A stretch of 64,000 bases of DNA from Pseudoduganella danionis. Its GTDB lineage: Bacteria; Pseudomonadota; Gammaproteobacteria; Burkholderiales; Burkholderiaceae_D. Location of the stretch: the NCBI RefSeq assembly GCF_009720775.1, contig NZ_WNKW01000005.1:310001-374000 (forward strand), read 5' to 3'. The notes beneath the pieces were generated by a model. The model did not search any database. It was not told the DNA's origin and was given only the letters and a program-made list of their open reading frames with translations. A program made the position numbers and the translations under genes. Of this stretch, positions 36,867-45,361 are shown in pieces (positions within the stretch are counted from its first letter, which is position 1; each line of letters opens with the position of its first letter).

Positions 36867-37514
36867 ATGAAGGATGCTGGCATGATCGGGACTAAAACCT
36901 CCGCTGTACCAACGACCAACAACGCTGCCGTCTTCAGCCGGCTAGGTCTGATCGTGCGCGATCTGCACGATGCGCTGTGCGAACTGGGGGCCGACGAAGC
37001 GCTGGCCGATGCCGTGTGCGAACTGCCTTCGGCGCGCGAACGTCTGGTACACATCGGCGAGCTGACCGAGCGGGCCGCCAATACGGTGCTGAACAAGGTA
37101 GAACATGTGCAGCCCATCCAGGATGCACTGGCCGGTGATGCGCTGCAGTTGCAGCAGCAATGGCAGGCCATGGCTGGCGATACCCAGGTGCCGGAACAGA
37201 TGAAGACGTTGATGGCGCAGACGCTTAGCTATCTGGCGCAGGCGCGCGAAGGCTACGACATCACCCACGCGGCACTGTCCGACATCATGTTGTCGCAGGA
37301 CTTCCAGGACCTGACGGGCCAGTTGATCAAGAAAGTGGTGTCGGTACTGGAACGCACGGAAAACGACTTGCTGAAACTGCTGATCGACGCTGCGCCGCCG
37401 GGCGCGCTGACCCGCATCAACAAGGACGAATTGCTGGCCGGCCCGGGCGCAGCGGGCGGCATCGCGCTCAAGCAGGACGATGTGGACGACCTGCTGGCCG
37501 ATCTGGGTTTCTGA
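36867..37514 (+). CDS. cheZ: Chemotaxis protein CheZ (CheY-P phosphatase)
   Basis: 215-residue dephosphorylase of CheY-P. Core helices contain the catalytic block SQDFQDLTGQLIKK, with Asp148 and Gln152 the known catalytic positions (Asp143/Gln147 of E. coli). The C-terminus ends DDVDDLLADLGF, the CheY-binding peptide. The start ATG 36867 follows a weak site; a second ATG is five codons in. Normally next to cheY, but here cheY is at 44923 with ten genes between. No cheA/cheW genes occur in the window. Confidence 0.9.
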   Translation: MKDAGMIGTKTSAVPTTNNAAVFSRLGLIVRDLHDALCELGADEALADAVCELPSARERLVHIGELTERAANTVLNKVEHVQPIQDALAGDALQLQQQWQAMAGDTQVPEQMKTLMAQTLSYLAQAREGYDITHAALSDIMLSQDFQDLTGQLIKKVVSVLERTENDLLKLLIDAAPPGALTRINKDELLAGPGAAGGIALKQDDVDDLLADLGF

Positions 37515-37547
37515 TACCAGCGCAATGCGCAAGCCCCGGCGGCTGCC

Positions 37548-38153
37548 CTAGCGCAGCCCCTGGAAGCAGACTTTGAGCATATTGCTGACGATGTCTTCGG
37601 TCGACATCTTGCTGAACTTCTGCAAATACTCCACCGCCGGATCGCAGGTACGCGCGTAGTAGCTGAACAAAATCACATCGCTGGGCAGCTCAGGATTCAA
37701 CAAACCCTGTTGCTGCGCCTGCTTCACCAGCGCTTCCAGCTGGCGGTTCAGCTTAAGCACCTTCATCATATATTTCACGTTGCGCATCAGCATGTCGCGC
37801 ACATGGGCGCTGGTCGAAGGCAGGAAAGGCAGACCGCCTTCCAGCCGCACGCGCAAAGCCCATTCCAGCAAAGCCTGCAATTTCTCCAGCGGCCCCAGTC
37901 CCGCGTCGAGCTCCAGCATGAAATCGAGCGCACCGTCGAGCAGGCGGATCAGCGCCTCGCCCACCAGTTCTTCCTTCGATTTGAAGTGCTTGTACAGGCT
38001 GGGTTTGGAGATGCCGACCGCACCGGCAACGTCGTCCATCGTCATCAGATCGTAGCCTTTGCTACTCAGCACAGACGTGGTCGCGTCGAGGATGGCATGC
38101 TCGCGCAACTTAAATGCCTGATTCTTAAAGCTTAATTTGTTGAAGATACTCAT
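37548..38153 (-). CDS. TetR-family transcriptional regulator
   Basis: 201-residue repressor-type protein. N-terminal HTH about 18-65 (REHAILDATTSVLSSKGYDLMT, VAGAVGISKPSLYKHFKSKEEL) and a helical ligand domain with Leu-rich helices. Divergent from the FAD oxidoreductase operon, with 96 bases between starts that carry two inverted repeats. Its likely ligand, an acyl chain or a light-generated lipid product, is inferred only from the neighbouring lipid genes. Converges with cheZ, 33 bases between stops. Confidence 0.85.
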   Translation of the reverse strand: MSIFNKLSFKNQAFKLREHAILDATTSVLSSKGYDLMTMDDVAGAVGISKPSLYKHFKSKEELVGEALIRLLDGALDFMLELDAGLGPLEKLQALLEWALRVRLEGGLPFLPSTSAHVRDMLMRNVKYMMKVLKLNRQLEALVKQAQQQGLLNPELPSDVILFSYYARTCDPAVEYLQKFSKMSTEDIVSNMLKVCFQGLR

Positions 38154-38165
38154 TGGTAAAAATTA

Positions 38166-38210
38166 GCTACTAATCAGTAGCATTTTGGTTTGGCTAGTAG
38201 TAATATTAGC
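38166..38210. promoter_or_regulatory. TetR-type operator region, two inverted repeats
   Basis: Repeat 1: GCTACT-AATC-AGTAGC (38166-38181). Repeat 2: GCTA...TAGC about GTAGTAATAT (38193-38210). Both lie between the divergent tetR and FAD-oxidoreductase starts. On the minus strand repeat 1 reads TACTGATTAGTAGC, and 12 of 14 bases recur upstream of folE (50542-50557). Confidence 0.55.
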
Positions 38211-38249
38211 ACGCCGGTAGAAAAACGGCCTACACCATACCTATAGACT

Positions 38250-39527
38250 ATGACTTCGACACCACAACGTATCGCCGTAATCGGGGCCGGCATCAGCGGC
38301 CTGGCCAGCGCGTATTTCCTCAACCGCCGCCATCAGGTGGTGCTGTATGAGGCAGGCAGCTACCTGGGCGGCCATACCAATACGGTGGATGTGACGCTGG
38401 AAGGCCAGCGCTATGGTGTCGATACCGGCTTCCTCGTCTACAACGAGCTGACTTACCCAAATCTGATCGCCCTGTTCGAAGAACTGGGTGTGGCCAGCAC
38501 AGCCAGCGATATGTCATTTGCGGTGTCCATGGCCGACGGCGCGCTGGAATGGGCAGGCACCAGTCTGTCCAGCGTATTTGCCCAGCGCCGCAACCTGTTC
38601 AAGCCGCATTTCCTGCGCATGGTGCGCGACATCCTGCACTTCAACCGCCATGCGCGGCGCTTTCTGGCAGCGGCCGAACAGCAGCCGCTGACACTGGGCC
38701 AGTTGCTGGCGCAGCACGGCTATGGCGACACTTTCCGCGATGCCTATCTGCTGCCCATGGCAGCGGCCATCTGGTCCAGCTCGCCGAGCGACATATTGCA
38801 ATTCCCCGCCACCACCTTTCTGCGTTTCTGCCTCAACCACGCGCTGCTGCAGGTCAACGACCGGCCCCAGTGGCGCACGGTACAGGGCGGCGCGCGCAAC
38901 TATGTGCGCAAGATCGCGGCCACCCTGCCCGACTGCCGTCTGAACAGCCCCGTGCTGCAGGTGGTTCGTCATGCGGGCGGTGTCACTGTCGTCACCGCTC
39001 AGGGCAGCGCAGAGTACGATACCGTGGTGTTCGCTACCCATGCACCGACCACGCTGGCCGTGCTGGAAGCCAGCGCTGCCGAGCGCGCTGTACTCGAAGG
39101 CGTGCGCTACCAGCCCAATATGGCGTATCTGCATACGGATCTGGCCCTGATGCCGCGCCTGCGCAAAGTCTGGTCGGCGTGGAACTATCTGTCGGCCCCC
39201 ATGCAGCATGGCCAACGCCCCGTCTGCGTGAGCTACTGGCTCAACCAGCTACAGCAACTGCCATTCAGCGCGCCCGTGATGGTCACGCTGAATCCGCCCG
39301 TGCCGCCGGCTGCACAGCACACGCTGGCCAGCTTCCAGTACGAACACCCGATCATGGACCAGCGTGCCATCGACGCCCAGCAGGCGCTGGCGCAGATACA
39401 GGGCCAGGACCGCATCTGGTTTGCCGGTGCATGGACCGGCTATGGCTTCCATGAAGATGGCCTGAAATCCGCGCTGCGCATCGCCCGCGACTTCGACGTG
39501 GCACCAGCATGGGCCAGCTTGCCATGA
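38250..39527 (+). CDS. FAD-dependent oxidoreductase (COG2907-type, amine-oxidase fold)
   Basis: 425-residue flavoprotein. The dinucleotide motif IAVIGAGISGLASAYF at the N-terminus with EAGSYLGGHTNTV (from about residue 31) defines an amine-oxidase/phytoene-desaturase-like fold; C-terminal FAGAWTGYGFHEDGLKSA binds FAD. The same family precedes CFA synthases in light- or singlet-oxygen-responsive clusters of other proteobacteria, with a proposed role in desaturating or modifying membrane acyl chains, for example on the route to furan fatty acids. First gene of a seven-gene plus-strand operon; overlaps DUF1365 by four bases. Confidence 0.82.
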   Translation: MTSTPQRIAVIGAGISGLASAYFLNRRHQVVLYEAGSYLGGHTNTVDVTLEGQRYGVDTGFLVYNELTYPNLIALFEELGVASTASDMSFAVSMADGALEWAGTSLSSVFAQRRNLFKPHFLRMVRDILHFNRHARRFLAAAEQQPLTLGQLLAQHGYGDTFRDAYLLPMAAAIWSSSPSDILQFPATTFLRFCLNHALLQVNDRPQWRTVQGGARNYVRKIAATLPDCRLNSPVLQVVRHAGGVTVVTAQGSAEYDTVVFATHAPTTLAVLEASAAERAVLEGVRYQPNMAYLHTDLALMPRLRKVWSAWNYLSAPMQHGQRPVCVSYWLNQLQQLPFSAPVMVTLNPPVPPAAQHTLASFQYEHPIMDQRAIDAQQALAQIQGQDRIWFAGAWTGYGFHEDGLKSALRIARDFDVAPAWASLP

Positions 39528-40297
39528 ACAGCGCCGCCCAACTGCTGCACGGTCAGGTCATGCATGCGCGCCTGCGCCCGGCCCTGAACCGCTTTGTCTA
39601 TCCGGTGTTCTATGTGCGGCTCAACCTGTCCCGACTCGAACAGGCCGGCACGCGCTGGTTCGGCATAGACCGCAGGCGCCCGCTGTCCGTACGCACGCGT
39701 GACTACGGGCCGCGCGACGGCTCCAGCCTGGAACACTGGATGCGCGCACTACTGGCCAGCCATGGCATACACGCCGATGGCGAGATCTGGCTGCAGACTT
39801 TTCCGCGCGTGTTCGGCTATGTATTCAATCCTGTGAGCTTCTGGCACTGCCATGATGCGCAAGGTCAGCTACGCGCCGTGCTGGCCGAAGTCAACAGCAC
39901 TTTCGGCGACACCCACCGCTATCTGCTGACGCTGGGTGGCGCCGATGGCCAGCACCGCAGCGTACAAGCCAGCAAGCAACTGCATGTGTCGCCGTTCTGC
40001 GCCGTCGAAGGCCACTACCGGTTCCGCTTCCGGCTGGCGGCCCGCGCCCACAGCACCAGCATCGACTATTACGACCAACAAGGGCTGCTGTTGCGCACTG
40101 CGCTGAGCGGCCGTCCGCAAGCGCTCAACGACGGCGCCGTGCTGGCCGCCCTGCTGCGTTTCCCGCTGCTGGGACTGGGCATCGTGGCCCGCATCCACTG
40201 GCAGGCTTTGCGCCTGTGGCTCAAGCGCGTGCCGTTTTTCCGTCAGCCGCCAGCGCCGCCTGTATCGACTACCGTGCATCAGGAGATCACACCATGA
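39524..40297 (+). CDS. DUF1365 domain protein
   Basis: 257-residue protein of unknown biochemistry. Typical blocks are HGQVMHARLRPALNRFVYPVFYV near the start, TFPRVFGYVFNPVSFWHCHD near 85 and VNSTFGDTHRYLL near 125. It regularly sits between an FAD oxidoreductase and a CFA-type methyltransferase and is presumed to help modify membrane lipids. ATG 39524 overlaps the upstream stop (ATGA); an alternative start at 39509 is less favoured. Its own stop overlaps the CFA gene in the same way. Confidence 0.82.
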   Translation: MNSAAQLLHGQVMHARLRPALNRFVYPVFYVRLNLSRLEQAGTRWFGIDRRRPLSVRTRDYGPRDGSSLEHWMRALLASHGIHADGEIWLQTFPRVFGYVFNPVSFWHCHDAQGQLRAVLAEVNSTFGDTHRYLLTLGGADGQHRSVQASKQLHVSPFCAVEGHYRFRFRLAARAHSTSIDYYDQQGLLLRTALSGRPQALNDGAVLAALLRFPLLGLGIVARIHWQALRLWLKRVPFFRQPPAPPVSTTVHQEITP

Positions 40298-41499
40298 CCC
40301 ATATACTGACCAATCCAGCTAGCAGTGTGCCTGCCGGTGCGCGGCTATTTCTGGGCCTGCTCGGCAAGCTGCGCCATGGCCATCTGGAGTTGATCACGCC
40401 GGACGGCACGCGCATGCTGTTCGGTGATGCGCACAGCGGCATCCACGCCGTGCTGCAGATCCACGACTGGCGCGGCTGCCAGCGCCTGCTGCAGGCGGGC
40501 GACATCGGCTTTGCCGAAGCCTATGGCGCGGGCTGGATCAGCACGCCGGAGCTGACACCCTTGCTGCGGCTGGCGCTACGTAATGAAGATGCGCTCGATC
40601 AGGTGCTGTTCGGCGGCGTGCTGGCACGCTGCTGGTACCGCCTGCGCCACTGGCTGCGGCCAAATACGCGCAAAGGCAGCCAGCGCAACATCCACGCCCA
40701 CTACGACATCGGCAATGAGTTCTACCGCCTGTGGCTGGACAGCAGCTGGACTTATTCGAGTGCCCTGTTCGACGGCAATTACAGCCTGACACTACGCGAA
40801 GCCCAGCGCCGCAAATACCAGCGCATCATCGATACGCTGCAGTTGCAGCCCGGCGATCGCGTGCTGGAAGTGGGCTGCGGCTGGGGCGGTTTTGCCGAAC
40901 AGGCCGCGCTGCAGGGCATCCATGTGCATGGCGTTACCATTTCGCCGTCCCAGCTGGCCATAGCGCGCCAGCGCCTGCAGGCACTCGGGCTGCAGCAACG
41001 GGCGCAGGTAGAACTGTGCGACTACCGTGATCTGCAGGGCAGCTATGACGCCATCGTGTCGATCGAAATGTTCGAAGCTGTCGGCGAACAGTACTGGCCC
41101 GAATACTTCCGTACGCTGCAGGCCAGGCTCAAGCCCGGTGGCCAGGCGCTGGTGCAGTCGATCACCATCGCCGAGCAGCACTTCGACCGCTATCGCAGCA
41201 GCACCGATTTCATCCAGGAGTACATTTTCCCGGGCGGCATGCTGCCCAGCATCGAGCGCTTCGAACAGGGTGCGCGCCGCGCCGGCCTGCAGCCGCAAGG
41301 CCGCCATGCTTTTGGCCGCGACTATGCAGAAACGCTGCGGCGCTGGGACCTGCAGTGCCGCGCCACCCGGCCCCAGATCATGGAACAGGGCTTCGATGAA
41401 GGTTTCCTGCGCATCTGGCATCTGTACTTTGCCTATTGCGAGGCGGCCTTCGACGAAGGCCGTACCGACGTGGTGCAATTCCACCTGCGCAAAGACTGA
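40294..41499 (+). CDS. cfa: CFA-family (cyclopropane-fatty-acyl-phospholipid synthase) methyltransferase
   Basis: SAM-dependent enzyme adding a methylene or methyl group to unsaturated phospholipid acyl chains. 401 residues: N-terminal lipid-binding domain, HYDIGNEFYRLWLDSSWTYS near 140, SAM motif VLEVGCGWGG near 190, SIEMFEAVGEQYW near 255. ATG 40294 follows AGGAG and overlaps the DUF1365 stop. The FAD oxidoreductase and DUF1365 partners suggest the UfaM-like methylating branch is as likely as ordinary cyclopropane formation; the two cannot be told apart here. Confidence 0.85.
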   Translation: MTHILTNPASSVPAGARLFLGLLGKLRHGHLELITPDGTRMLFGDAHSGIHAVLQIHDWRGCQRLLQAGDIGFAEAYGAGWISTPELTPLLRLALRNEDALDQVLFGGVLARCWYRLRHWLRPNTRKGSQRNIHAHYDIGNEFYRLWLDSSWTYSSALFDGNYSLTLREAQRRKYQRIIDTLQLQPGDRVLEVGCGWGGFAEQAALQGIHVHGVTISPSQLAIARQRLQALGLQQRAQVELCDYRDLQGSYDAIVSIEMFEAVGEQYWPEYFRTLQARLKPGGQALVQSITIAEQHFDRYRSSTDFIQEYIFPGGMLPSIERFEQGARRAGLQPQGRHAFGRDYAETLRRWDLQCRATRPQIMEQGFDEGFLRIWHLYFAYCEAAFDEGRTDVVQFHLRKD

Positions 41500-41513
41500 G
41501 CGGAACACGCAAT

Positions 41514-42296
41514 ATGAACTTTCCACTCAACGCCCGCATCACTGACTGGGCGCAGCAGCGCGTCTGGCTGATCGGCGCATCCAGCGGCATAGGTGCTGCG
41601 CTGGCGCAGGAACTGCTGGCTGCCGGCGCCCAGGTTGCGCTGTCGGCGCGGCGCGTCGAGCGGCTGCAGGCAGTTGCCGCGACGGCGCCTACAGCGTTGG
41701 TGGCGCCATTCGATATTGTCAACCAGGATGACTGGCAGCAGCGCTACCGCGAGGTCTGCCAGCGCTTTGGCGGCGTCGATCTGATCGTGTTCTGTGCAGC
41801 CGATTACCACCCTGAACGCAGCTGGCAGATCAGCGCCGAAGGCGCCGCCCACACGCTGGCCGTGAATCTGGGCAGCGTCTACACGGGTCTGGCCACCGTG
41901 TTGCCCGACATGCTGGCACGCGGCAGCGGCGGCATTGCCATCGTCGCCAGCGTGGCTGGCTACATCGGCCTGCCGAATGCCACCGTGTATGGCCCTAGCA
42001 AGGCCGCGCTGATCAATCTGGCCGAACTGCTGTATGCCGATCTGCGCCCGCGCGGACTGGGGGTGTATCTGATCAACCCTGGCTTCGTCCAGACCTCGCT
42101 CACCGCCAAGAACGACTTCACCATGCCTGCGCTGCAGACCCCGCAGGCGGCCGCGCAAGCCATACGCAAAGGCCTGAGCGCGGGCGCATTCGAAATCCAT
42201 TTCCCGCGCCGCTTCACGCTGGCGCTGAAACTGCTGCGCTGGCTGCCCTACCGCCTGCGCTTCGCCCTGATGACGCATTTTCTGGTGCCCACATGA
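41514..42296 (+). CDS. Short-chain dehydrogenase/reductase
   Basis: 260 residues, classical SDR: GASSGIGAALA (glycine motif near 23), cofactor loop SARRVERL, NLGSVYTG, IVASVAGYIG and the catalytic YGPSKAALI (YxxxK). The Arg after SAR in the cofactor loop suggests NADP(H). Start ATG 41514, 14 bases after the CFA stop; overlaps the NTF2-like gene by four bases. Likely reduces an oxidised lipid or other small carbonyl made in this operon; substrate unknown. Confidence 0.85.
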   Translation: MNFPLNARITDWAQQRVWLIGASSGIGAALAQELLAAGAQVALSARRVERLQAVAATAPTALVAPFDIVNQDDWQQRYREVCQRFGGVDLIVFCAADYHPERSWQISAEGAAHTLAVNLGSVYTGLATVLPDMLARGSGGIAIVASVAGYIGLPNATVYGPSKAALINLAELLYADLRPRGLGVYLINPGFVQTSLTAKNDFTMPALQTPQAAAQAIRKGLSAGAFEIHFPRRFTLALKLLRWLPYRLRFALMTHFLVPT

Positions 42297-42715
42297 CTAT
42301 CGCTACCCCACTGCTGGAATGGTATGCCGCCCTCACGCCACAAACGCTGGCACAGGTCGCGCGCTATTACGCTGCTGATGCCCGCTTCCGCGATCCGTTT
42401 AACGATGTGCAGGGTGTAGCGGCCATTAGCGCCATCTTCGAGCACATGTTTGCCACCACCGAGCATCCGCGCTTTGTGATCACGGGCTGCATCGTGCAGC
42501 AGCAGCAAGCGTTTGCGACATGGATCTTCAGCTTCGACCTGCGCGGCCAGCATTACGAAATCGAAGGCGGCAGCCATTTGCGCTTTGATGAGCAGGGCCG
42601 GGTCAGCCATCACCGCGACTACTGGGATGCTGCCGAAGAATTGCTGCAAAAGCTGCCCATCGTCGGTGCCCCCATACGCTGGCTGCGGCGCCAGTTCCGC
42701 GTACGGCCAGCCTGA
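42293..42715 (+). CDS. NTF2-like (SnoaL-type) protein
   Basis: 140-residue single-domain alpha+beta-barrel protein; the pattern YYAADARFRDPFNDVQG then HMFATTEHPRF and WIFSFDLRG is that of SnoaL-like nuclear-transport-factor folds. Such proteins are hydrolases/isomerases or ligand-binding subunits. ATGA overlap with the SDR. Homologues commonly accompany CFA/DUF1365/photolyase clusters. Catalytic residues not assignable. Confidence 0.75.
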   Translation: MTIATPLLEWYAALTPQTLAQVARYYAADARFRDPFNDVQGVAAISAIFEHMFATTEHPRFVITGCIVQQQQAFATWIFSFDLRGQHYEIEGGSHLRFDEQGRVSHHRDYWDAAEELLQKLPIVGAPIRWLRRQFRVRPA

Positions 42716-42792
42716 AGCCGCGCACTCGTTCCAGCCGGAAGCGCACTTCTGCCGTTCGCCCCTGTTTTCTTGTTTGTTCTATAGTCCTTGCC

Positions 42793-43287
42793 ATGAATAC
42801 CAGCACCAACCGCACCTCCTTGTTCTACCAGCTGATCTGGTTCCCCCTCACGTTCGCCTGCGCTGCGCTCGGTGCGCGCGCCTCGATCTCCGCCGCCACT
42901 TTTTACGGCGCACTGCAGCGGCCCGACTGGGCGCCGCCCGCGTGGCTGTTCGGTCCCGTGTGGAGCGTGTTGTATCTGCTGATGGCCATCGCTGCATGGC
43001 GCATCAGCCGTCACCCTGATCATGTATCCCGCAAGACACTGCTGCTGTACACGGCGCAACTGGCGCTGAATGCGCTGTGGAGCTGGCTGTTCTTCGGCTG
43101 GCATCAGGGTGCGCTGGCCTTTGTTTGCCTGCTGGCCATGTGGTTGCTGATACTTTCCACTATCCTCAGCTTTGGCCGGCTGGAGCGGTTGGCTGGCCTG
43201 CTGCTGTGGCCCTATCTGGCATGGGTCAGCTTTGCCGGTGTGCTGTGCTACACCATCTGGCAGATGAATCCCGCACAACTGGGCTAA
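42793..43287 (+). CDS. tspO: TspO/MBR family membrane protein
   Basis: 164 residues with five predicted helices and the family's W/P signature: ALQRPDWAPPAWLFGPVWSVLY (about 40-61) and WSWLFFGWHQGALA (about 96-109). TspO binds porphyrins and tetrapyrroles and in bacteria influences light- or oxygen-dependent gene expression. It sits between the SDR/NTF2 genes and the photolyase (two bases after its stop), which places it in the light-response operon. ATG 42793 follows the previous stop by 77 bases with no obvious terminator between. Confidence 0.85.
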   Translation: MNTSTNRTSLFYQLIWFPLTFACAALGARASISAATFYGALQRPDWAPPAWLFGPVWSVLYLLMAIAAWRISRHPDHVSRKTLLLYTAQLALNALWSWLFFGWHQGALAFVCLLAMWLLILSTILSFGRLERLAGLLLWPYLAWVSFAGVLCYTIWQMNPAQLG

Positions 43288-43289
43288 GC

Positions 43290-44822
43290 ATGGGCCCTAC
43301 CCTGAAACTGGTGCTGGGCGATCAGCTCAACTGCCAGCATAGCTGGTTCCGCCAGCCTGCGGTCGATGTCGTGTTCGTGATGATGGAAGTGCGGCAGGAA
43401 ACTGACTACGTGCTGCACCATGCGCAAAAGATCATCGCCATCTTCGCTGGCATGCGCGATCTGGCACGCCAACTGCAGCAGGGCGGTCACAGAGTGCACT
43501 ATCTGCGCATCGACGATGCCGACAACCGTCAGTCGCTGCCGGCCAATCTGGACTATCTGATCGCCCACTACGGTGCCAGCGCGCTGCACTGGCAGGCACC
43601 GGACGAATACCGCCTCGACCAGCAACTGCAAGCCTATGGCGCCCAACTGACCATCCCCGTACAGATGGATGACAGCGAACACTTTTACACCAGCCGCGAC
43701 GAAGCCGCGCGCCATTTCAATGGCCGCGCGCGCTGGCTGATGGAATCGTTCTACCGCCATATGCGCAGCCGCCATGGCGTGCTGTTGACGGCCAGCGGCC
43801 AGCCACTGGGCGGGCAATGGAACTACGACCACGACAACCGCGAGGCCTGGCCCGGCCTGCCATGGGAACCATCCGACCCGCGCCCGCACCATGATCACAG
43901 CGCGCTGTGGCAAACCATACAAGACGCCGGTGTGGCCAGCTTTGGCGAGCCCAGCGCTACCGATTTCCGCTGGCCTCTGAACCGTGCCGAAGCACTGGCA
44001 CAGCTCGATCATTTCATCGGCGAAGCGCTGCCCCACTTCGGCCGTTTTCAGGATGCCATGAGCAGCAAGGCGTGGCGGCTGTTCCATTCGCTACTTTCGT
44101 TCGCCATGAACAGCAAGATGCTAGCGCCGCAGACCGTAGTGGCGCGGGTAGAAGCCGCCTACCATGCCGGTCAGGTGCCGCTGGCTTCGGCCGAAGGCTA
44201 TATCCGTCAGATACTGGGCTGGCGCGAATATGTGCGCGGCGTGTACTGGCACCGCATGCCCGGCTATGAGCAGCTCAATGCTTTCGGCCACCATACGCCG
44301 CTGCCGCACTGGTTCTGGAATGGCCAGACCCGCATGCGCTGTCTGTCTGCAGCCGTGGGCCAGTCACTCGCCCATGCGCACAGCCACCACATCAACCGCC
44401 TGATGGTAATCGGCAATTTCAGCCTGCTGGCCGGGCTTACGCCGCAAGCCTTGCATCAATGGTATCTAGGCGTGTACATCGATGCTTTCGAATGGGTGGA
44501 ACTGCCCAACACGCTCGGCATGAGCCAGTTCGCGGATGGCGGCCTGCTGGCCACCAAGCCCTATGTGGCCAGCGCGGCCTATATCGACCGCATGAGCGAC
44601 TATTGCAAGGGTTGCCACTACCAGAAGAAGCTGCGCAACGGTGAGCGGGCCTGTCCTTACAACGCGCTGTACTGGGATTTCTTCCAGCGCAATGCGGCCA
44701 GCCTGAGCAAGAATCACCGACTAGGCATGGTCTACCAGCAACTACGCAGGATGGATGGCGCATCACTTGCAGAACTGCAGGAACAGGCCAGCCGCACGCG
44801 CGCTGCACTGGATAGCCTCTAG
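43290..44822 (+). CDS. Iron-sulfur bacterial cryptochrome/photolyase (FeS-BCP, CryB/PhrB-type)
   Basis: 510-residue FAD-containing photolyase-like protein, cytosolic. N-terminal alpha/beta domain (LKLVLGDQLNCQHSWF), FAD-binding C-terminal helical domain with HALGWREYVRG-like text near 310 and GNFSLLAGL near 375. The four Cys for a 4Fe-4S cluster are at 351, 439, 442 and 455, in the CxxC spacing of FeS-BCPs, which repair (6-4) photoproducts or act as cryptochrome sensors and use a lumazine/pterin antenna. ATG 43290, two bases after tspO. The folE gene elsewhere in the window could supply the pterin. Confidence 0.87.
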   Translation: MGPTLKLVLGDQLNCQHSWFRQPAVDVVFVMMEVRQETDYVLHHAQKIIAIFAGMRDLARQLQQGGHRVHYLRIDDADNRQSLPANLDYLIAHYGASALHWQAPDEYRLDQQLQAYGAQLTIPVQMDDSEHFYTSRDEAARHFNGRARWLMESFYRHMRSRHGVLLTASGQPLGGQWNYDHDNREAWPGLPWEPSDPRPHHDHSALWQTIQDAGVASFGEPSATDFRWPLNRAEALAQLDHFIGEALPHFGRFQDAMSSKAWRLFHSLLSFAMNSKMLAPQTVVARVEAAYHAGQVPLASAEGYIRQILGWREYVRGVYWHRMPGYEQLNAFGHHTPLPHWFWNGQTRMRCLSAAVGQSLAHAHSHHINRLMVIGNFSLLAGLTPQALHQWYLGVYIDAFEWVELPNTLGMSQFADGGLLATKPYVASAAYIDRMSDYCKGCHYQKKLRNGERACPYNALYWDFFQRNAASLSKNHRLGMVYQQLRRMDGASLAELQEQASRTRAALDSL

Positions 44823-44922
44823 TCTACGTACTGGCGCGTATGGGACAGAATCACCCGTTAATGATAAGATGCGGGCTCGCTAAAATTACCCGAAACAGGG
44901 TACAAAAGTTCTAAGGTTACGC

Positions 44923-45327
44923 ATGCTTGCGGATTTACATTTTCTGGTCGTTGATGATTTTTCAGGTATGCGTGCCGTGATCGGCAATCTGCTGAAAGAC
45001 CTCGGCTACGGCAAAGTAACGGAAGCAGCGGACGGCCGCGAAGCGCTGGCACGCCTGAACCACAATGATGCAGTGCCGCCGATTAACTTCATCATCACCG
45101 ACCTGAACATGCCGCAGATGGACGGGCTGGAACTGCTCAAAACCGTGCGCGCTACGCGTGAATTCCGCAAGATGCCGGTGCTGATCGTCACGGCCGAAGG
45201 CAAGCGCGACAACATTCTCTCCGTTGCCCAGGCTGGCGCGGACGGCTACATCGTCAAGCCCTTCACCAGCGCCACGCTCAAGGAAAAGATCGAAAAGATC
45301 GTGCAGAAACGCAGCGTGCCCGCCTGA
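44923..45327 (+). CDS. cheY: Chemotaxis response regulator CheY
   Basis: 134-residue single-domain receiver with LVVDD (acidic pocket), phosphoacceptor ITDLNMPQMDG, Thr in LIVTAEGK and KPFT. Highly typical of CheY; it carries the phosphate from CheA to the flagellar motor. Start ATG 44923. Its phosphatase cheZ is 7.4 kb upstream, and cheY/cheZ are normally adjacent, so this is a separated pair with the photobiology operon in between. Promoter not identified. Confidence 0.92.
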   Translation: MLADLHFLVVDDFSGMRAVIGNLLKDLGYGKVTEAADGREALARLNHNDAVPPINFIITDLNMPQMDGLELLKTVRATREFRKMPVLIVTAEGKRDNILSVAQAGADGYIVKPFTSATLKEKIEKIVQKRSVPA

Positions 45328-45361
45328 GCCACGCTGCATTGTTTGCTATGGTCTGCCCCGC

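Noticed and set aside
44881..44922. Inverted TACCC...GGGTA upstream of cheY as operator
   Set aside because: Only five-base arms with a six-base loop, which is common by chance in this composition.
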